Notes: generated from the letters alone by a model not told the origin. Numbered from the stretch's first letter, positions 11,845-24,330 are shown. The stretch: 64,000 nt of DNA from Tenrec ecaudatus (GCF_050624435.1 NC_134536.1:9366758-9430757), one strand, 5' to 3'. Made by a program: numbers and translations.

Positions 11845-11965
11845 TGTGGCCGTCCTGAAGCAGATCACCAGACCTTTCTTCCAAGGCATCTCCAAGTGGA
11901 TCTGAACTACTGACCTTTCTGTTGGTAGGCCAGCGCTGAATCTTGTGCAGGACTCCTTCGCCGAC
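11845..11965 (-). repeat. Eroded AfroSINE fragment
   Basis: Antisense 'tggatctgaactactgacctttctgttggtaggccag' resembles the box-B and head region of the SINE. The tail half is missing. Confidence 0.45.
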
Positions 11966-12254
11966 ATCAATGAATTAGGACCTGACAGGTTGCCTAGCTT
12001 TGGGTTGTTGTTGTTGTTTTTAATAACCTATTTTGTTGTTGAGACTACACACAGCAAAACCTCCCTCAGCTTGGCAGTGTTTGCGTGAGCACGTCAGAGG
12101 TACTGATCACGTTCCTCAGCAGTGCCATCCCCAGTTCTCACCCTCCTCTCCCAAGTTCCTCCTCCTCCCCGTCCTGAATACACGCTCACTCACAGCACCA
12201 AAGGGCCCATCTCATTTCCTGAGGCGCTCCTGTCAACTGATCCTCTATGCCAAA

Positions 12255-12436
12255 GCAAACACCAATCCCCTGCCATCAAGGAGACTCAGACCCAGAGCAA
12301 CCTTACTGGGGCGTCCAAGACTGCACATCTGCAATGAGAGCAGGCAGCCTCCTCTTTCTCCTGCAGAGCAGCTGATGCATTTGATCCACCAGCCTTGTGG
12401 CTAGCAGTCCAACTCCTAGCCCCCTGTGCCACTATC
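12255..12436 (-). repeat. AfroSINE copy
   Basis: Antisense order 'ctgccatcaaggagactcagac', 'ttctcctgcagagcagctgatg', 'gtggctagcagtccaa'. Confidence 0.7.
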
Positions 12437-12929
12437 TTAAAACAGCATCAAGGCAGGCACTCCCTACTAGTCACCTTGCTTAGCCTTTAATACAAAGCCT
12501 GGGTGCTTACACAGCCTGGTCCTTCTGTATTTGTTAACTGGGAGAGGGAGCACAGCTGTCCCTCTGCAGAACCTGGACGACTCCCAGATAGCCACCACCC
12601 CTCTCCAACCTGTCCCCCGGAGGCGCCAGCTTCATGCACACATCAGTCCCTCCCTGGAGCTTCAAGTCACCAGAAATGGCCTCTTTCCAAACACCAGGGG
12701 CATCATGTACAAGAGAGAGCTGCTGGCAGCAGGTCCTGCCAGAGACCTGGGAGCAGGTGGAGGATGCTAGAGCACGCTAAGGGGATGGAGGTCCAGAGCA
12801 AGGGGAAGAGAAAGGTGCCGCCCAGGCCCAGTGCCCTGTCTGTGCTCCGGGAGGACTCAGTCCTTCCAGTGAGCTCCCATTTCTATGTAATCTAGGCTAC
12901 CTGGCTCTCTTTTTCTAATAACCAATCAA
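12437..12929. other. Unassigned sequence
   Basis: Nothing recognisable. The 130-codon plus-strand frame has no domain-like features. Confidence 0.45.
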
Positions 12930-13080
12930 GAAAACCAAAACCAAATGCCCTGGCCATCAAGTCAGTTCTGACTCATAGTAACCAGTAGGGCAGAGTAGGG
13001 TCTCCTACACTGCAAACCTTTACGGAGCAGACTGTGTTGTCTTTCTCCTGTGGAGCAACTGGCAAGTTGAGACCACCAAC
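12930..13080 (-). repeat. AfroSINE copy, partial
   Basis: Antisense: 'ctggccatcaagtcagttctgactcatagtaacc' and 'ctttctcctgtggagcaactgg'. The head is missing, cut at the following RTE fragment. Confidence 0.78.
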
Positions 13081-13084
13081 ATCG

Positions 13085-13475
13085 TGCCATCGAGTCAGTT
13101 CTGACAGAGAGCACGCCTTTCTTTGTACCACCCTCATCACTAAGCCCAGTGCAGCCACTATGTCAATGCATCTCGTGGAGGGTCTTACTCCTTTCACTGA
13201 CCCTCTATTTCACCAAGTTTGAGGTCCTTTCCCAGGGGCTGGTCTCTCCTGCCAACATGTGCAATGTACGGTACTTGCTACCCTCACTTTACGGAGCATT
13301 CTGGTTGTACTTGCTCCAAGATCGACTCCTTTGCTCATCCGCAGCCTGTGGGTGCATTCGGTATCTTCAGCACCTTAATTCACAGGCCCCCATGCTTCTG
13401 CAGGCTTCTGTAGTCATTGTCCATGTTCCACATGCATAGGAGGTGACTGCAGAACCATGGCTTCGGCCAAGTGCA
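13085..13475 (-). mobile_element. RTE/BovB LINE fragment, extreme 3' end
   Basis: Contains the 3' tip 'gtgccatcgagtcagttctgac' (shared with the SINE tail), 'gagggtcttactcctttcactgaccctct', 'ttcccaggggctggtctctcctg' and 'gcattctggttgtacttgctccaag'. Decayed; the frame is lost. Confidence 0.8.
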
Positions 13476-13524
13476 CCTTAGACGCTGTCGTTAGCAGCTC
13501 AACACTTACCCCACAGCTCCACCA

Positions 13525-13716
13525 GGAAAACACCTCACTGCCTCCAAGTCGATTCCAACTTCTAGCGACCCTAGAGGACAGAGTGGAACTGCCCCTGTGG
13601 GCTTCCAAGGCTGTGACCCTTCACGGGAGCAGGAAGCTTCACCTGTCTCCTGCGAAGCAGCTGGTGACTTACAGTCATCAATGCAGGGCATAAACTACTG
13701 TGCCATTAGGGCTCCG
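13525..13716 (-). repeat. AfroSINE copy
   Basis: Antisense: 'cactgcctccaagtcgattcc', 'gtggaactgcccctgtgggc', 'tgtgccattagggctcc'. Confidence 0.88.
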
Positions 13717-14007
13717 AATTGAGTCCTTTGCGCTGTCTGTTTTGAAAGAAGGAGGCAACCTAGAGCTGGCCAACGAACCCAGCAGGCAACCACATTTCTC
13801 ATCTACTTCCACACAGATCAGGCAGGTGAGCCGCCAACTCTGGCTTCTCTCCAGGCCACCTCAGGATCCCCAGCAATTCTCTGGTCAGCCTGTGGGCCAC
13901 AGGTTAACTGCTCTAGTTAATCTATCAATGAATGGCAGATTACAGAGGAAATGAATTGTTGCCTCCCCTATAGCTTGACTTAGGAGATGATAATTAAGCG
14001 GAGTTTC

Positions 14008-14055
14008 TTAGGTTGGGTTTCCAGAGAAGACAAAACCACACATAGACGTATGTGA

Positions 14056-14098
<43 letters not shown>

Positions 14099-14507
14099 AT
14101 TTATCAGTAGAAAGTGGCTCTTGCCATTGTGGAAGCTAGTATGTCCCAAGTTCAGAGGCCAGGCATCCATCTACAGGCTTCTCCTAACTCACATCACTGT
14201 CAGGGGTCAGAGCATATGCTGATAGGTCACAGCCTACAAGGCCAACCAAGATGAGCCAGTGAGAAGGCAGGCTGCTGGCTCAAGTCCCAAGACCTGGAGG
14301 TCAGATGAAGGTGAGCTAGATACAACAGTGTCTTTAGCCAAAGCTCACAAGTCTTGCAGGAACATCCAGATATACTGGATGAAAGCCTCCCCTACCCCCA
14401 TCCCCTACAGAAACCCCTCTTACGGAGAATGATTACATCGTTACATAAGCACGGAACCACTGAGAATCATGATCCAGCCAAGCTGACATGCAACTGTAAC
14501 CATCACA
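14008..14507 (+). mobile_element. MaLR-like LTR remnant with internal CA array
   Basis: Begins near 'tccagagaagacaaaaccac', carries a CA array then 'gagatttatcag', and ends 'ccaagctgacatgcaactgtaaccatcaca'. Start and end resemble mammalian MaLR-type LTRs (…AGAGAAACAGAACC…, …AAGTTGACA…AACCATCACA). Assignment is from memory of that pattern, not a search. Confidence 0.5.
14059..14095 (+). repeat. (CA)n microsatellite
   Basis: About 18 uninterrupted CA units inside the LTR-like remnant. Likely length-polymorphic. Confidence 0.97.
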
Positions 14508-15719
14508 GAAAAGCAAAGTAAGGCTTTCCGGACACCCAAATGCATACAGAGACGGAAGGTGATGAGTGGTTGTGAGGGCTGAGCAAGAGAGAAGGGGGAG
14601 TGGGAGACTCAAGGCTTAGGGGACGCAGAGCTTGTGAGGGTGACGGCTGAACAGCACAACAAACTGAGTGAAGATCACTCAGCTGTACATGGGCGATTAC
14701 TGGCATGTCAAACATGCTGTTGTCTAGAGATCTATTTACCACACACACATCCCTGGGTCGGGATGGCAGGCCCCGGGTGCAGGGTCAGCAAATCGAACCA
14801 AGACCATGTGTAGGCACTGCGCCCCGCTTTGCCTAGTCAACCAACACGAGGAGAGAAACTAAAAACCAACTTAGAAACTAAGGTGACACCACCTCAGCAG
14901 AGCACACTGTCCATTTGTGCCAAGAGGCAGCAGCAGGTCAGGATGCTGGCTAAATCGAGCCCCTTGCCTCAGGCAGCTTGGTGCCTGGCTGTGGCTGGCC
15001 TCAGGGTTTGTTAGAGTGGCAGAAAGGGGTGAGACTTTTTTTTTTATGTTGGGGGAAGGAAGGGTGAATTAAGACCAAGGTACAGGCTCCCTGAATTCAA
15101 TGAAATTCATTCCAGTCTCCACCTTCCCTAGCTGACGACTGCCTGATCAGCAGGTCTCAGCTCTATTAATTCCTAAGTATTTCTACATAAACGGAACATC
15201 CCCGCGCTCCACAGCAACCTCGGCTGGCTTCTGATCAGCCACAGACAGATGGCAGCTCCGAGGACTCCTGTTCCCATTATGCCAACTTGGCAGGGGACTC
15301 ACCTGCCACCACCTGAAACACTGATCCCTCCCACCTTTCCACCAAAGGCTCCCAAACATGATGAGAGGCCCACCTGGATGGCCACTGGTCAGCATCCTGG
15401 AAGCGGCCTCTTTACACCCACCCAGGGCTACATGGATGGGGAGCAGTGCCAGGCGGACACTGGCAGGCGGAGGCTGGCATCCACAGGCCCCCTGCCAACC
15501 CTGGGTCTGCTCCAGCCTCGCTAAGTTAGCCATGGGGAGGAGAATGAGAGCAGCCCGTCATGGCCAAGCTGGTGGGAAACTGCAGGAGACACACACAGCC
15601 CCCTTCAGACGCAGGGCTCTCCTGTGCATAACCCGTGCGTGACAGCTCTTTGTCAGAGCTTTCCAGTTTTAAAATCCCCAACATGGGTCTACTAATTGCA
15701 CCTGTTTAGCATGATCACA
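14508..15719. other. Unassigned sequence
   Basis: No repeat family or gene recognised. A minus-strand frame at 15,183-15,533 has a possible donor (CCATCCAG|GTGGGC near 15,376) but no recognisable product. Confidence 0.4.
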
Positions 15720-15950
15720 GACAGTGCACAAATGATACCTGTGTATGTATGTGCATGTGTGCAGAATCATGTGTTTGAATCATTCATACACACACATCAA
15801 TGTGTATGTACATCCATGCTGTGTGTACATGTCTCTAAGAACATGAGCATGTGTGTGCCTGTGAGACCATAGGTGTGTGCATACGTGAACATGGGCATGC
15901 ATGTGTGTAAGTGTGCATGTACAAGTGTGTCTGCATGTGTATGGACCAGC
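15720..15950 (+). repeat. Degenerate (TG)n/(TGTA)n simple-repeat tract
   Basis: Continuous TGTG, TGCATG and TGTATG words without a fixed period, typical of an eroded TG microsatellite. Confidence 0.8.
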
Positions 15951-18023
15951 AGGACGTAAACAAAATATGGTTTATTTCATCAGACCCTCAGCAAAGGCAG
16001 GCCTGTGTGTTCCAGACACACCTGCTCACCACCGAGCCCTTAGCCACTGCTGGATCCACGCCTGCTCAACAAATCCAACGGGACACTTTGGAACACGAAA
16101 CCATGGTTTTCACCAACAGCCAGCAGAAATTCTCTGCAGCACACCGCCTGCATGGCACAGCCACGAGGAAGCCTTTTCCCTAGAAATCAACATGGGACGC
16201 AAGTCCCTTCCCGAAACAAGCTCTCTCCCACCCAGGCCTCTGCAGCTCCTACAGAACCATCGCTGACCCAACCAGTCCCAGTTCTGCCTCCTGCCTGTTC
16301 CTCTCCTCCACACACACACAAGGTCAGTCGATCCGTCCCTCTGGCCTCAGTGGTTGTGTACGTCTTTGTAGCAGTGGTATTAACTGGTCTTTCCTTTAGC
16401 GTGTGGGTCTTTCCCCGTTCCCTTAAAGCTCAAGAAGGTCCCCAAACCTCTCCGCAGCTCTCCTCTCATCCCACTGGCCAGAACGAGGTCACCGGCTTGT
16501 TGCTGTTCATTGTCTCCCAACTCACGGCCAGCCCGCACACGGCAGACAAGACACTGCCGGGTCCTGTGCGGGACCAAGAGTGCTGGTGCATCAGAACCCT
16601 GCGATCCACAGGATGTTCCCTGGTTGGTTTCAGGAGATGACAGGCCCTTTCCCCCTGGTGTGGCTCGGTATGGAAGCTCTGCTGAAACCTGATTCCCATC
16701 CCAGCAACAGGACCCCCCCAATAAGAGACACGCCAGTCAAGAATCGAACTCCAGTCTCAAGCACGGAGAGTGAGACTGCTTAGCCTATAGCAACCTGGAG
16801 GGGCTGGCTGAAAATGAGGATTTTTCCCTCAGAGGGTGGGGCCACCTCCCCAGACACAAAAAAGGGGAGGGAACAGGATCTAAACATAATCCCAATCCCA
16901 CTGAGGAGGGCAGACCGACAGTAGGACGGGAGAAGCTATGTCTCCAGCAGTCCTGACAGCGGTCAGTGAGGGGAGTGCGCTCAGGGCCCCACCAGGCCGA
17001 CCCTCAGATGGGCCTATGAAAATGGCTAGACTGGCATGGAGAGGTGGCCATGCAAGAGGCTGAGGCAGACCCTTGACCAGGAGGTGTGGCATCAAGTCCC
17101 AGCCATCTGTCAAGGAACAGGTTCCTCTGCCCGTTCTCTTTGATCCAAAAGCAGAACATAGGTGCTTGCCATATCCTGTGAGGGTGCTATTATGACTACA
17201 TAACATGGTGCATGGGGGGGGGGGGGAAGACTTTGAAAACCACGTGTCACACGAGTAAACCAGGAGTATTACTTGCCATGGGAGCAGGCAACTGCCACCA
17301 AGAAAGCTACCTTAACAAAAGGCTCAGGATCCCCTCTGGCCAAATGGCAACAGGTGCCACCCACGGTGGCCATCCCCGCAACCATGTGAGCTTCCGTCGC
17401 CTTCCTGGGGGTCCGGTGCAGGTTTGCCGGCAGGACTCACTGGTTCTCTGGAGGAGTTCAATGGGACATAACTGTACAGACATAGCCTGCTATGTCCACA
17501 GCTCAGCAAGGCCTACCTCGTCCCCTCTGCATGCTCCCTTCTCAGGGAGAGGCAGGGGGGATGTTTCACAAGTCAGAAAAGGCGAAGAACATGGAAAATG
17601 TTTACAGTGCTTTTAGCTCGGAGCAGGCAGATGGATGTGCAGGTGGGAAGAAAAGCTGCTGGTCGCCAATTCCCATTAGCAGGTGACAGGGGGGTGGTCC
17701 AGGGATGACAAATCTGAGGTATCTGCGTGCTCACTGCTAAGGTTTACTTTGACCAGGCAGCGGAGGCCCGAGGCTGCCCTCCCCACCCCACCTTTCCCTG
17801 TCTGCCACCCCAGGACTGAAACTTGAGGTAGCATGGGCAAGGCAGCCTCTGAGATCTCCAACGCCACAAGGAGAGCAAGATCCGTGTTCAGAGACGCCAG
17901 TCACTTCTTCCATGAGATCCAGCCAGCTTCACCTTAGCCCTGAGGCTGGAAGACAGATCAGGGATCCCTGGGTCCCAGGACCAGCCCTCTATCGGCAATA
18001 CCAGCTGTCACACCTGGTGTACC

Positions 18024-18024
<1 letters not shown>
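15951..18024. other. Unassigned sequence
   Basis: Mostly unique-looking. Several 100-160-codon frames on both strands are shadows of GC-rich sequence. A run of 13 G at 17,214-17,226 is the only notable simple repeat. No gene supported. Confidence 0.4.

Positions 18025-18076
<52 letters not shown>
18025..18076 (+). repeat. (GT)n microsatellite
   Basis: About 26 uninterrupted GT units, the longest dinucleotide array in the window. Confidence 0.98.
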
Positions 18077-18079
<3 letters not shown>

Positions 18080-18870
18080 ACTGACCTCCACAGGGCTTTC
18101 AGTGGCTGCTTTTTCAGACATCGATGGCCAGGTCTTCCTTCCACACCTCTTCTGGAGGGACACGAACCTCCACTAGCACATCAGCCAAGCACATTAACCA
18201 TGTGCCCACAGGGGGTCCCGACCAAAGGCTTATTATCGCTTCCATCTGCTACCTCGCCTAACCACACCACTGGTTAGTCTTTCCTTCTTCATGGCTGCAG
18301 TCCACGGCGCTTAACCAGTTGGAACACACAGCAATCACCTGGTCAAACCAGAAAGCGGCGTCCTGAGGAAAAGCCCATGCTGGGCAAAGACCCTGGATGT
18401 CAGCGCCAGCCAATCTGACAGGCAGAGGAGATGCTGGTGAAGCATGAGCCACAGGTGAGGGTGAGCAGCCCCTCCCACTGGGAGCCCCTTTGACCTGGAT
18501 CTCCAGTATATCGCATCTCCAAAGCAAAGGTGCCTTTTGAAATGAAGTCCGGGCGTGTCGCCTGGCTGGATGAGACGCAACCATCTTAGTCATTCGGGGA
18601 AGGAAGGGCCTGTGCGTTTTCAACTTCAGAGGGGATCGAAGCCAAAGAAAAGGGGGCACCCTTTGTTGGAGACGTCCCCACAGACACACACTTTGTATTA
18701 TAGCATCCTAAGAATGGAGGGTCTCACACATGACACAACACAAGGTGGGGTGCCTAGGACAGGGGGTGACAGCAATGAAACCTCGGCACTGAAAACTCAG
18801 TAGCTGGAGGTTGGAAGCCTGCATGAATCGCTTGTTCCACATCCTTAGACAAATCTCGTGTCCTACTTAC
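18077..18870. other. Unassigned sequence
   Basis: No repeat or gene recognised; it ends at the candidate exon at 18,871. Confidence 0.4.
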
Positions 18871-18910
18871 CTGGCATTCCCTGTAACATAGTTGGCATCT
18901 CAAAATAACG
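18871..18910 (-). other. Candidate 40-bp exon (minus strand)
   Basis: On the minus strand the segment is preceded by a long pyrimidine tract ending in cttaccgcccag and followed by a consensus donor, CCAG|GTAAGT. Two phases are open: one reads RYFEMPTMLQGMPG, the other VILRCQLCYRECQ. The flanks match no repeat in this window. It lies downstream, on the same strand, of the CpG island at 32 kb. The product is unknown, and a chance pair of splice sites remains possible. Confidence 0.4.
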
Positions 18911-19181
18911 CTGGGCGGTAAGAGTAAAGGGCAGGCAGACACCAGAGGAAGCGGAAGGAGGGCCGGAAACTGGAGCTTCCTGGACGGACCCAGACACTGA
19001 GGTGCGCCTCCTTCGCATGTTGCTTTGGGGGCCAAGGTCCTGCCTGCCAGTGCCCAAGGAGCTTCACCTCAACACATCTGCGCTAGTCGTTACAGGCCAA
19101 GGAGTGCCAACTGCCTACAGGGAAAAGCTGGAGTGAGTGGCTGAAATTCCACCCCCTGGACGTGTTTCTGTCACGTGACAA

Positions 19182-19376
19182 TGCTTAGCCATGGAGTCGC
19201 TGCTGCTCACAGCAGCCCTGCAGCCAGGACAGAACTCCCTCTGTGGGTTTCCCGAGACTGGCTCTGTATGGCCTAGAAAGCCTCATCCTTCTCCCTCGGA
19301 GTGGCTGGTGCCTCTGAATTGCTTCCCTGTGGCTGGCAGCCCAGAGCGTTAGACCACTAGGCCACCAGGGCTCTCA
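19182..19376 (-). repeat. AfroSINE copy
   Basis: Antisense: 'gacagaactccctctgtgggtttc', 'ctccctcggagtggctggtg', 'aggccaccagggctc'. Confidence 0.88.
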
Positions 19377-19584
19377 AATCCAGCTCCGGCTGTCTCCTGG
19401 GCTGAGCAGAGACAGATCACCTCCCAAAGCTACACAGGCACCATCTTTCTGTCGTCCATGAAAGGAGAAAGCCGGGCAACATCTAAGCTTGGGGAAGGAC
19501 AGCCAATGAGACTCTGGGTCACCTGGCCCTCAGTCGGGCCCAGGAGATCAGTTATTTGCAAAACACAACAGGATGGACCACCCA

Positions 19585-19783
19585 CCTCATTGCTGTCCAG
19601 TCAATCCCTACTCCTTAGGGCCCTGGAGAACAGGGCAGACCAGCCCACTAGCGATTCCAAGAGGGTAACCTTTCCGAAGCAGACGGCCACATCCTTCTCC
19701 CCCAGAAGAGCTGGTGGGTCCAAACCACCGAGCTCTCGGCTCACAGGCCAGCACTTAACCACAATACCACAAGGGCTCCTGGT
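19585..19783 (-). repeat. AfroSINE copy
   Basis: Antisense: 'attgctgtccagtcaatcc', 'agaagagctggtgggtccaaacc', 'acaagggctcc'. Confidence 0.86.
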
Positions 19784-21492
19784 GAGGGACCAAGGTTCTT
19801 CAGAGTACAACTACGGCACTCCTTGTGACCCGCAGACAGCCTTGAGACGTGTTTAGCTCTCTTACAACCCACACACTGCTCAACATCTATGGAATGCTGA
19901 TGTGACACACCTTAGCAGCAGGATGGCTTCCATGCTTATCTGTAAAGAAGAGTCTTTGCAGCTGAGCCGGGCGCGACACACGCCGAGTTTCATTTCTCCA
20001 GCACAGGTCCTGCTCAGCAAGGTACAAACAGTCCCTGCTCAGCAAGGTACAAACAACCCCGGCCTCGTTCACTGTGGTTGACTGCTTTCTACACCACCAC
20101 ACCATCTTCCAAAACCGCATTTGTTTTCATGCATCAGAAATGTTACATCTGGTCCACAGAGCTATGAGACCGGCCACATGTGCGTCTCGTCTCGTCTCGT
20201 CAGGGAGTGTGTGGTGGGGCTTAGCGAACGTGAAGGGGGCCGTAACCCGCTGAGTCTGAGGAGGTCAACAACCCGCGGTTTCCTATGGCAGCACTGGGCT
20301 CTCTCCAATGGTGGCGGCCCAGATGGCACTACCATTAGAAGGGCAAGGAAGAGGGAGACAGACACAAGGTGGAGCCCAGACACAGAGCCACAGAGGTAAG
20401 CTGGAGCATGTGGATTCAGGGCAGCACACCAATACTGGAGTCCCTGAGACCCAACACCGTACACAGACACCAAACCCCCATGTGCTGCTTTTACACTCGC
20501 TTCTGCCGTAAAAACCATCTTCCTGGAGTACGCGAGAAGCAAACTGTGAGCTTGCTGTCTCGCATCCGGTGCCGTTTATGTTATATTCCAAGTGTTCCAG
20601 GTACTACAAAATGCATCTCGTTATTCAGGTACTGGAAAATTAATCCTGAGAAGTAAGTTCCCTACCTGTTGAGGCACGAGAGGGGTTCTCATGTCATAGG
20701 GAAAGATGACAAGGAGAGAAATGAAATTTCGAGGTCACGCTCAATGTGACCAGAATTTTAACCAGTCCCACAGCGGGCTAGCCCCATCACCCTCCAAACA
20801 CGTGTTTTTCTCAGTCACGGTGAATCCAAGCAGCAGGGTCTGAAAGCAATCGTCTCTGCCCCGGCATATGTCAGCACTGCAGCTGAACTTTCTGAATTCC
20901 TCACCAGTTCTAAAGAGCAACTCCAGCTAACTGAAAACAGAAGCTCTGGCCTCGGTTTCATAAGCACGGCCCCGCCTTGTGTCTTCGATCGCAGGTTTTT
21001 ATACTTGAACCCTTGGGGCTGGATTTGTCCTTTGGCTTCGATGGCTAAGAGGGCCCTGTGAAGCTTGAGCACGTGATCTGGTGCGCAGAGAATCCTGGAC
21101 ATCGTCAGCATGAAGGAACATGCCCTCTGAGCCACTCTGGGCTCGAGAAAGTGGGCTTGCCCTCCTCCGAGGGCCTCGGACACTACTGTTGGGTATCAGT
21201 AGCAGCTCAGTGGCATTGAGTTTGGTCTGGGTGGATCCGTGACAGTGACAGTGACAGAAAGGCAGCATACATTCTTTGTAATGAGAAGAAGGCACAATGG
21301 GGGTGGGGGGCTGTTGGAACAGCACAGCACTGAAAGGGATTGCAGCACTGACTCGAGGGCAGTCAGCTGAAAGGTAAGATTTCTACCCAGGACTCAAGTT
21401 CCCTTGCGAGCGATTCAGAGTAAGACACATACACACACACCTGTCTCCAACACCAATAAATCAGGAGTTTCAACTGCCTTTCCTTTTGTCAA
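19784..21492. other. Unassigned sequence
   Basis: No recognisable element apart from the 25-bp-period duplication at 20,009-20,055. A consensus donor-like GAGAA|GTAAGT on plus near 20,650 has no credible partner acceptor. Confidence 0.4.
20009..20055 (+). repeat. Tandem duplication, 25-bp period
   Basis: A 22-bp block (CCTGCTCAGCAAGG... to ...TACAAACA) occurs twice without mismatch at 20,009-20,030 and 20,034-20,055. Confidence 0.95.
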
Positions 21493-21686
21493 GGAGTCCT
21501 GGTGGCGCAGTGGTTACGCTCTGGGCTGCCAACCACCAGGTGAGCAGTTTGGAACCACCAGCTGTTCAGAGGGAAAACAGCTGCTCCTATGAAGAGTGAC
21601 AGTCTTGGAAACCCACGGGGCAGTTCGGTCCTGCATCACAGGACCGCTATCAGTCAGAAACGGCTGGAAGGCAGTGAGTCTGGTTC
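21493..21686 (+). repeat. AfroSINE copy, well preserved
   Basis: Head GGAGTCCTGGTGGCGCAGTG, box-B-like 'gtgagcagtttggaacc', 'gacagtcttggaaaccc', tail 'aaggcagtgagtctgg'. Confidence 0.94.
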
Positions 21687-21791
21687 CCCTTTGTCACCGA
21701 CGAGAAAGTCATAGAAGGAGGATGGAAAAGTTCTCCAGCCGGTGATGGCTCCCTACAAGATTCAAGTGGAAGAAGGACAGACACGCGCACA

Positions 21792-21985
21792 GCCCTGGTG
21801 GTGTAGTGGTTACATGTTGGGCTGCTAACTGCAAGGTCGGCAGTTCAAAACCACCAGCTGTTCCGTGGGACAAAGACGGGCCTTTCAACTCCGGGAAAGA
21901 GTTACAGTCTCGGAAACCCACTGGGGCCGTGCTCCCTGTCCTACTGGGTCACTCTGAGTCAGCATGCACTTGCCGGCAGTGGGGC
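21792..21985 (+). repeat. AfroSINE copy, well preserved
   Basis: 'agccctggtggtgtagtgg', 'aaggtcggcagttcaaaacc', 'agagttacagtctcggaaac' and a 'cctactgggtcactctgagtc' tail are close to the family pattern. One of the youngest copies here. Confidence 0.95.
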
Positions 21986-22979
21986 TTTCTGAGAATGTTC
22001 CTCACAGCACTACTGACAACAGCAGAGAGGCAGAGACGACTGAGCACCTACTAATCCGTGGACAGATGGGCAGACTGGCGCGCGCACAACACTAGAGGCC
22101 CACGGTGGCTCCACGAAGCATCTCCCAGCACGGAAGAATCTGGAGGTTGGCGAGCCGAGTGGCGTCAGTGCATCACACAAAGTTACTATTGTGACAGAGG
22201 CCACCATGGTAAGAGTCAAGAAAAGGGAGATGCATAGAAAGAAACATTTTTGGATGGTTACAAGAGAAAGTCACTCACTAGAGTAAAGAGTAGACACATC
22301 TGCACTTGGGCGAAGGAAAAAGCAACATACAAATAAGTGGGGAAAGGGGTTCCACCCACTGTGACCAAGGCAGAGGAAGACACTGGACAGGGTCCTGTGG
22401 TAACCATGACAACCAGCAACCGTTTACGAGCTACACAGGTGGAGTGGAACATGGAAGTACATGGTACAGCAAACGGGGCAGAACTATGTAAACTTCTTAG
22501 CCATCCCCAAACACCTTGAGGGAGCCCATCACCAGGGTGGAGGGTTGGGGGGACATTTAGGTCAATGGGCATGGTATCATCCTTAAGACAATGTTCGGAA
22601 TCCTGTCCGGGTGTGTCTCACAAGCTTGTAAGTGACCATGTACGAGACAATGCCGGGACTTTTCCCAGATAGAGCCAAGAGGAACATCAACAGAAAGCGC
22701 AACACACCGACACGGAGGCCGGCAGAAGTAGGTAGCGTAGCATCCAGCTTTCATCACTGACTGCTCCAACTGGGATCTCAGTAGCAAGTCCAGGACAGAA
22801 TAAAGGGGGTGTGGCATGACAGGGGCGGTGTAAAGCAAAAGTCAAAATCATAAAAAAAGACCATATACTGGTCTGAGAGAGAGAGGGGAAGCCCTGAGAC
22901 TTGACGGCCCTTAGACACCCTTCACACCTGAAACAGAAGCTAGTCCCTCAGGTCACATTCAGCCAAGCAACAGATAGTC
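21986..22979. other. Unassigned sequence
   Basis: No element identified. The stretch 22,540-22,830 could be old retroelement 3' sequence but nothing diagnostic is seen. Confidence 0.4.
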
Positions 22980-23140
22980 CGATGGAGCAGTGAGTTAAAC
23001 ACGGGGCTGCTCACTGCAAGGCAGTTGGTGATGCAGCCGCTCCCCTGGAGAAGACGAGGCTGTCTGCTGCCCAGACTGCCCGACTCAGAAACCCTTTCTG
23101 TGCTGTCAGGCTGCTATGAGTTGGAAATGACTGGACCACA
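22980..23140 (+). repeat. AfroSINE copy, diverged
   Basis: 'gatggagcagtgagttaaac', 'ggggctgctcactgcaaggc', 'gctatgagttggaaatgactgg'. Confidence 0.75.
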
Positions 23141-23380
23141 GAGGGCTGGGTAGAAAGTGACCACCACACCGCTGCCGGGAACACACTGCTGAGAACAATC
23201 AAAACCATCAACCCCCCAAGACGGAAAGAAGAGCAGCCCTGCCCAACAACAACACACTTCAGAAAATAGGGAAGATGGCCACAGGCAGTCAAGGGTGGGG
23301 GGAGAGGGAGGGAGGGAGGGGGCTGCTGCAACAACTAATATTAGGAAACAAAATGTGTCACCCCCACCCCAATGAAAGTG

Positions 23381-23382
<2 letters not shown>

Positions 23383-23422
<40 letters not shown>
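23383..23422 (+). repeat. (CA)n microsatellite
   Basis: About 20 CA units. Confidence 0.97.
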
Positions 23423-23425
<3 letters not shown>

Positions 23426-23519
23426 TCCAGTGAAATTCAGAAACATTGAGAGCAGATAGTCTTCCTAACAATAGCTGAAACTTCAAAGTGAAAACTGATG
23501 TCTTTCCTGAAAAAAATAA

Positions 23520-23537
23520 ACACACACACACACACAC
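23520..23537 (+). repeat. (CA)n microsatellite, short
   Basis: Nine CA units about 100 bp after the previous array. Confidence 0.9.
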
Positions 23538-24124
23538 GATATACACATACATTCATTAAAGGGCCAAGTTCTTAGCCTTGGCCGGGCTTCCACAGAGCCG
23601 ACACCACACCCACTCGGAGCCAGTGGCTCTGTTACACCCGCTCCAAAGCAGGGGAGGCCCAAGTGTGAAGACCACCAAGAGAAAGAAGGGCACCCATGAT
23701 CCTAGCAGCATGAGGCTGTTGACTACATGACACCCAGTCATTTCACCTCCATTAGGGTCCAAATTGAGTCTTTGTGAGAAACGAACATCTGCAATTGGAG
23801 AGTGTGTGATCTTTCTCTAAGTGCTTCACATTCATTCATTTTGACTCCAATGATGCTTTTGATTAAAAACATTAACAGTGTGAAAGATGATCAAGTACGT
23901 TTCTACTCCTGGCACAGCACCCTGCCTGTGCCACGCCCCCCAGAATCATTTCCTGTCTGTCCCAACCAAGCACACCGTTGTACTCGCTCCAGGTCTGTTC
24001 TTCAACGGCCTCTTCGCTCCAGATACAGTCACCTGGGCTCTGCACCAAGACAGAGGCCGTGGCTCCTACTTAGCACGATCAGAAAAATATACCCAGTCCT
24101 TATTAACCACACTTACAGGAAGAA
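23538..24124. other. Unassigned sequence
   Basis: AT-richer, unique-looking; no gene or repeat recognised. Confidence 0.4.
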
Positions 24125-24330
24125 GCAAAACCCACTGCCAGTGAGTTGATGCCGGCCGACACACAACGACCCTGGAGGACAGGCTAGAACTGCCCCAGTG
24201 GGTTTGCAACGCTGTAACTCTTCGCAGTGGTAGAAAGTCCGTCTTTCTCTCACTGAGTGGCTGGTGGTTTTGAACAGCTGATCTTGTAGGTAGCAGCCCA
24301 ACACATAACCACCATGCCACCATACCCTTT
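24125..24330 (-). repeat. AfroSINE copy
   Basis: Antisense: 'cactgccagtgagttgatgcc', 'ctagaactgccccagtgggtt', 'tgagtggctggtggttttgaac'. Confidence 0.92.

Noticed and set aside
14059-14095. CA array as a Z-DNA regulatory element
   Set aside because: Ordinary microsatellite in an LTR remnant; no promoter evidence.
20600-20656. Plus-strand exon ending GAGAA|GTAAGT
   Set aside because: Good donor but no credible upstream acceptor and no conserved-looking peptide.
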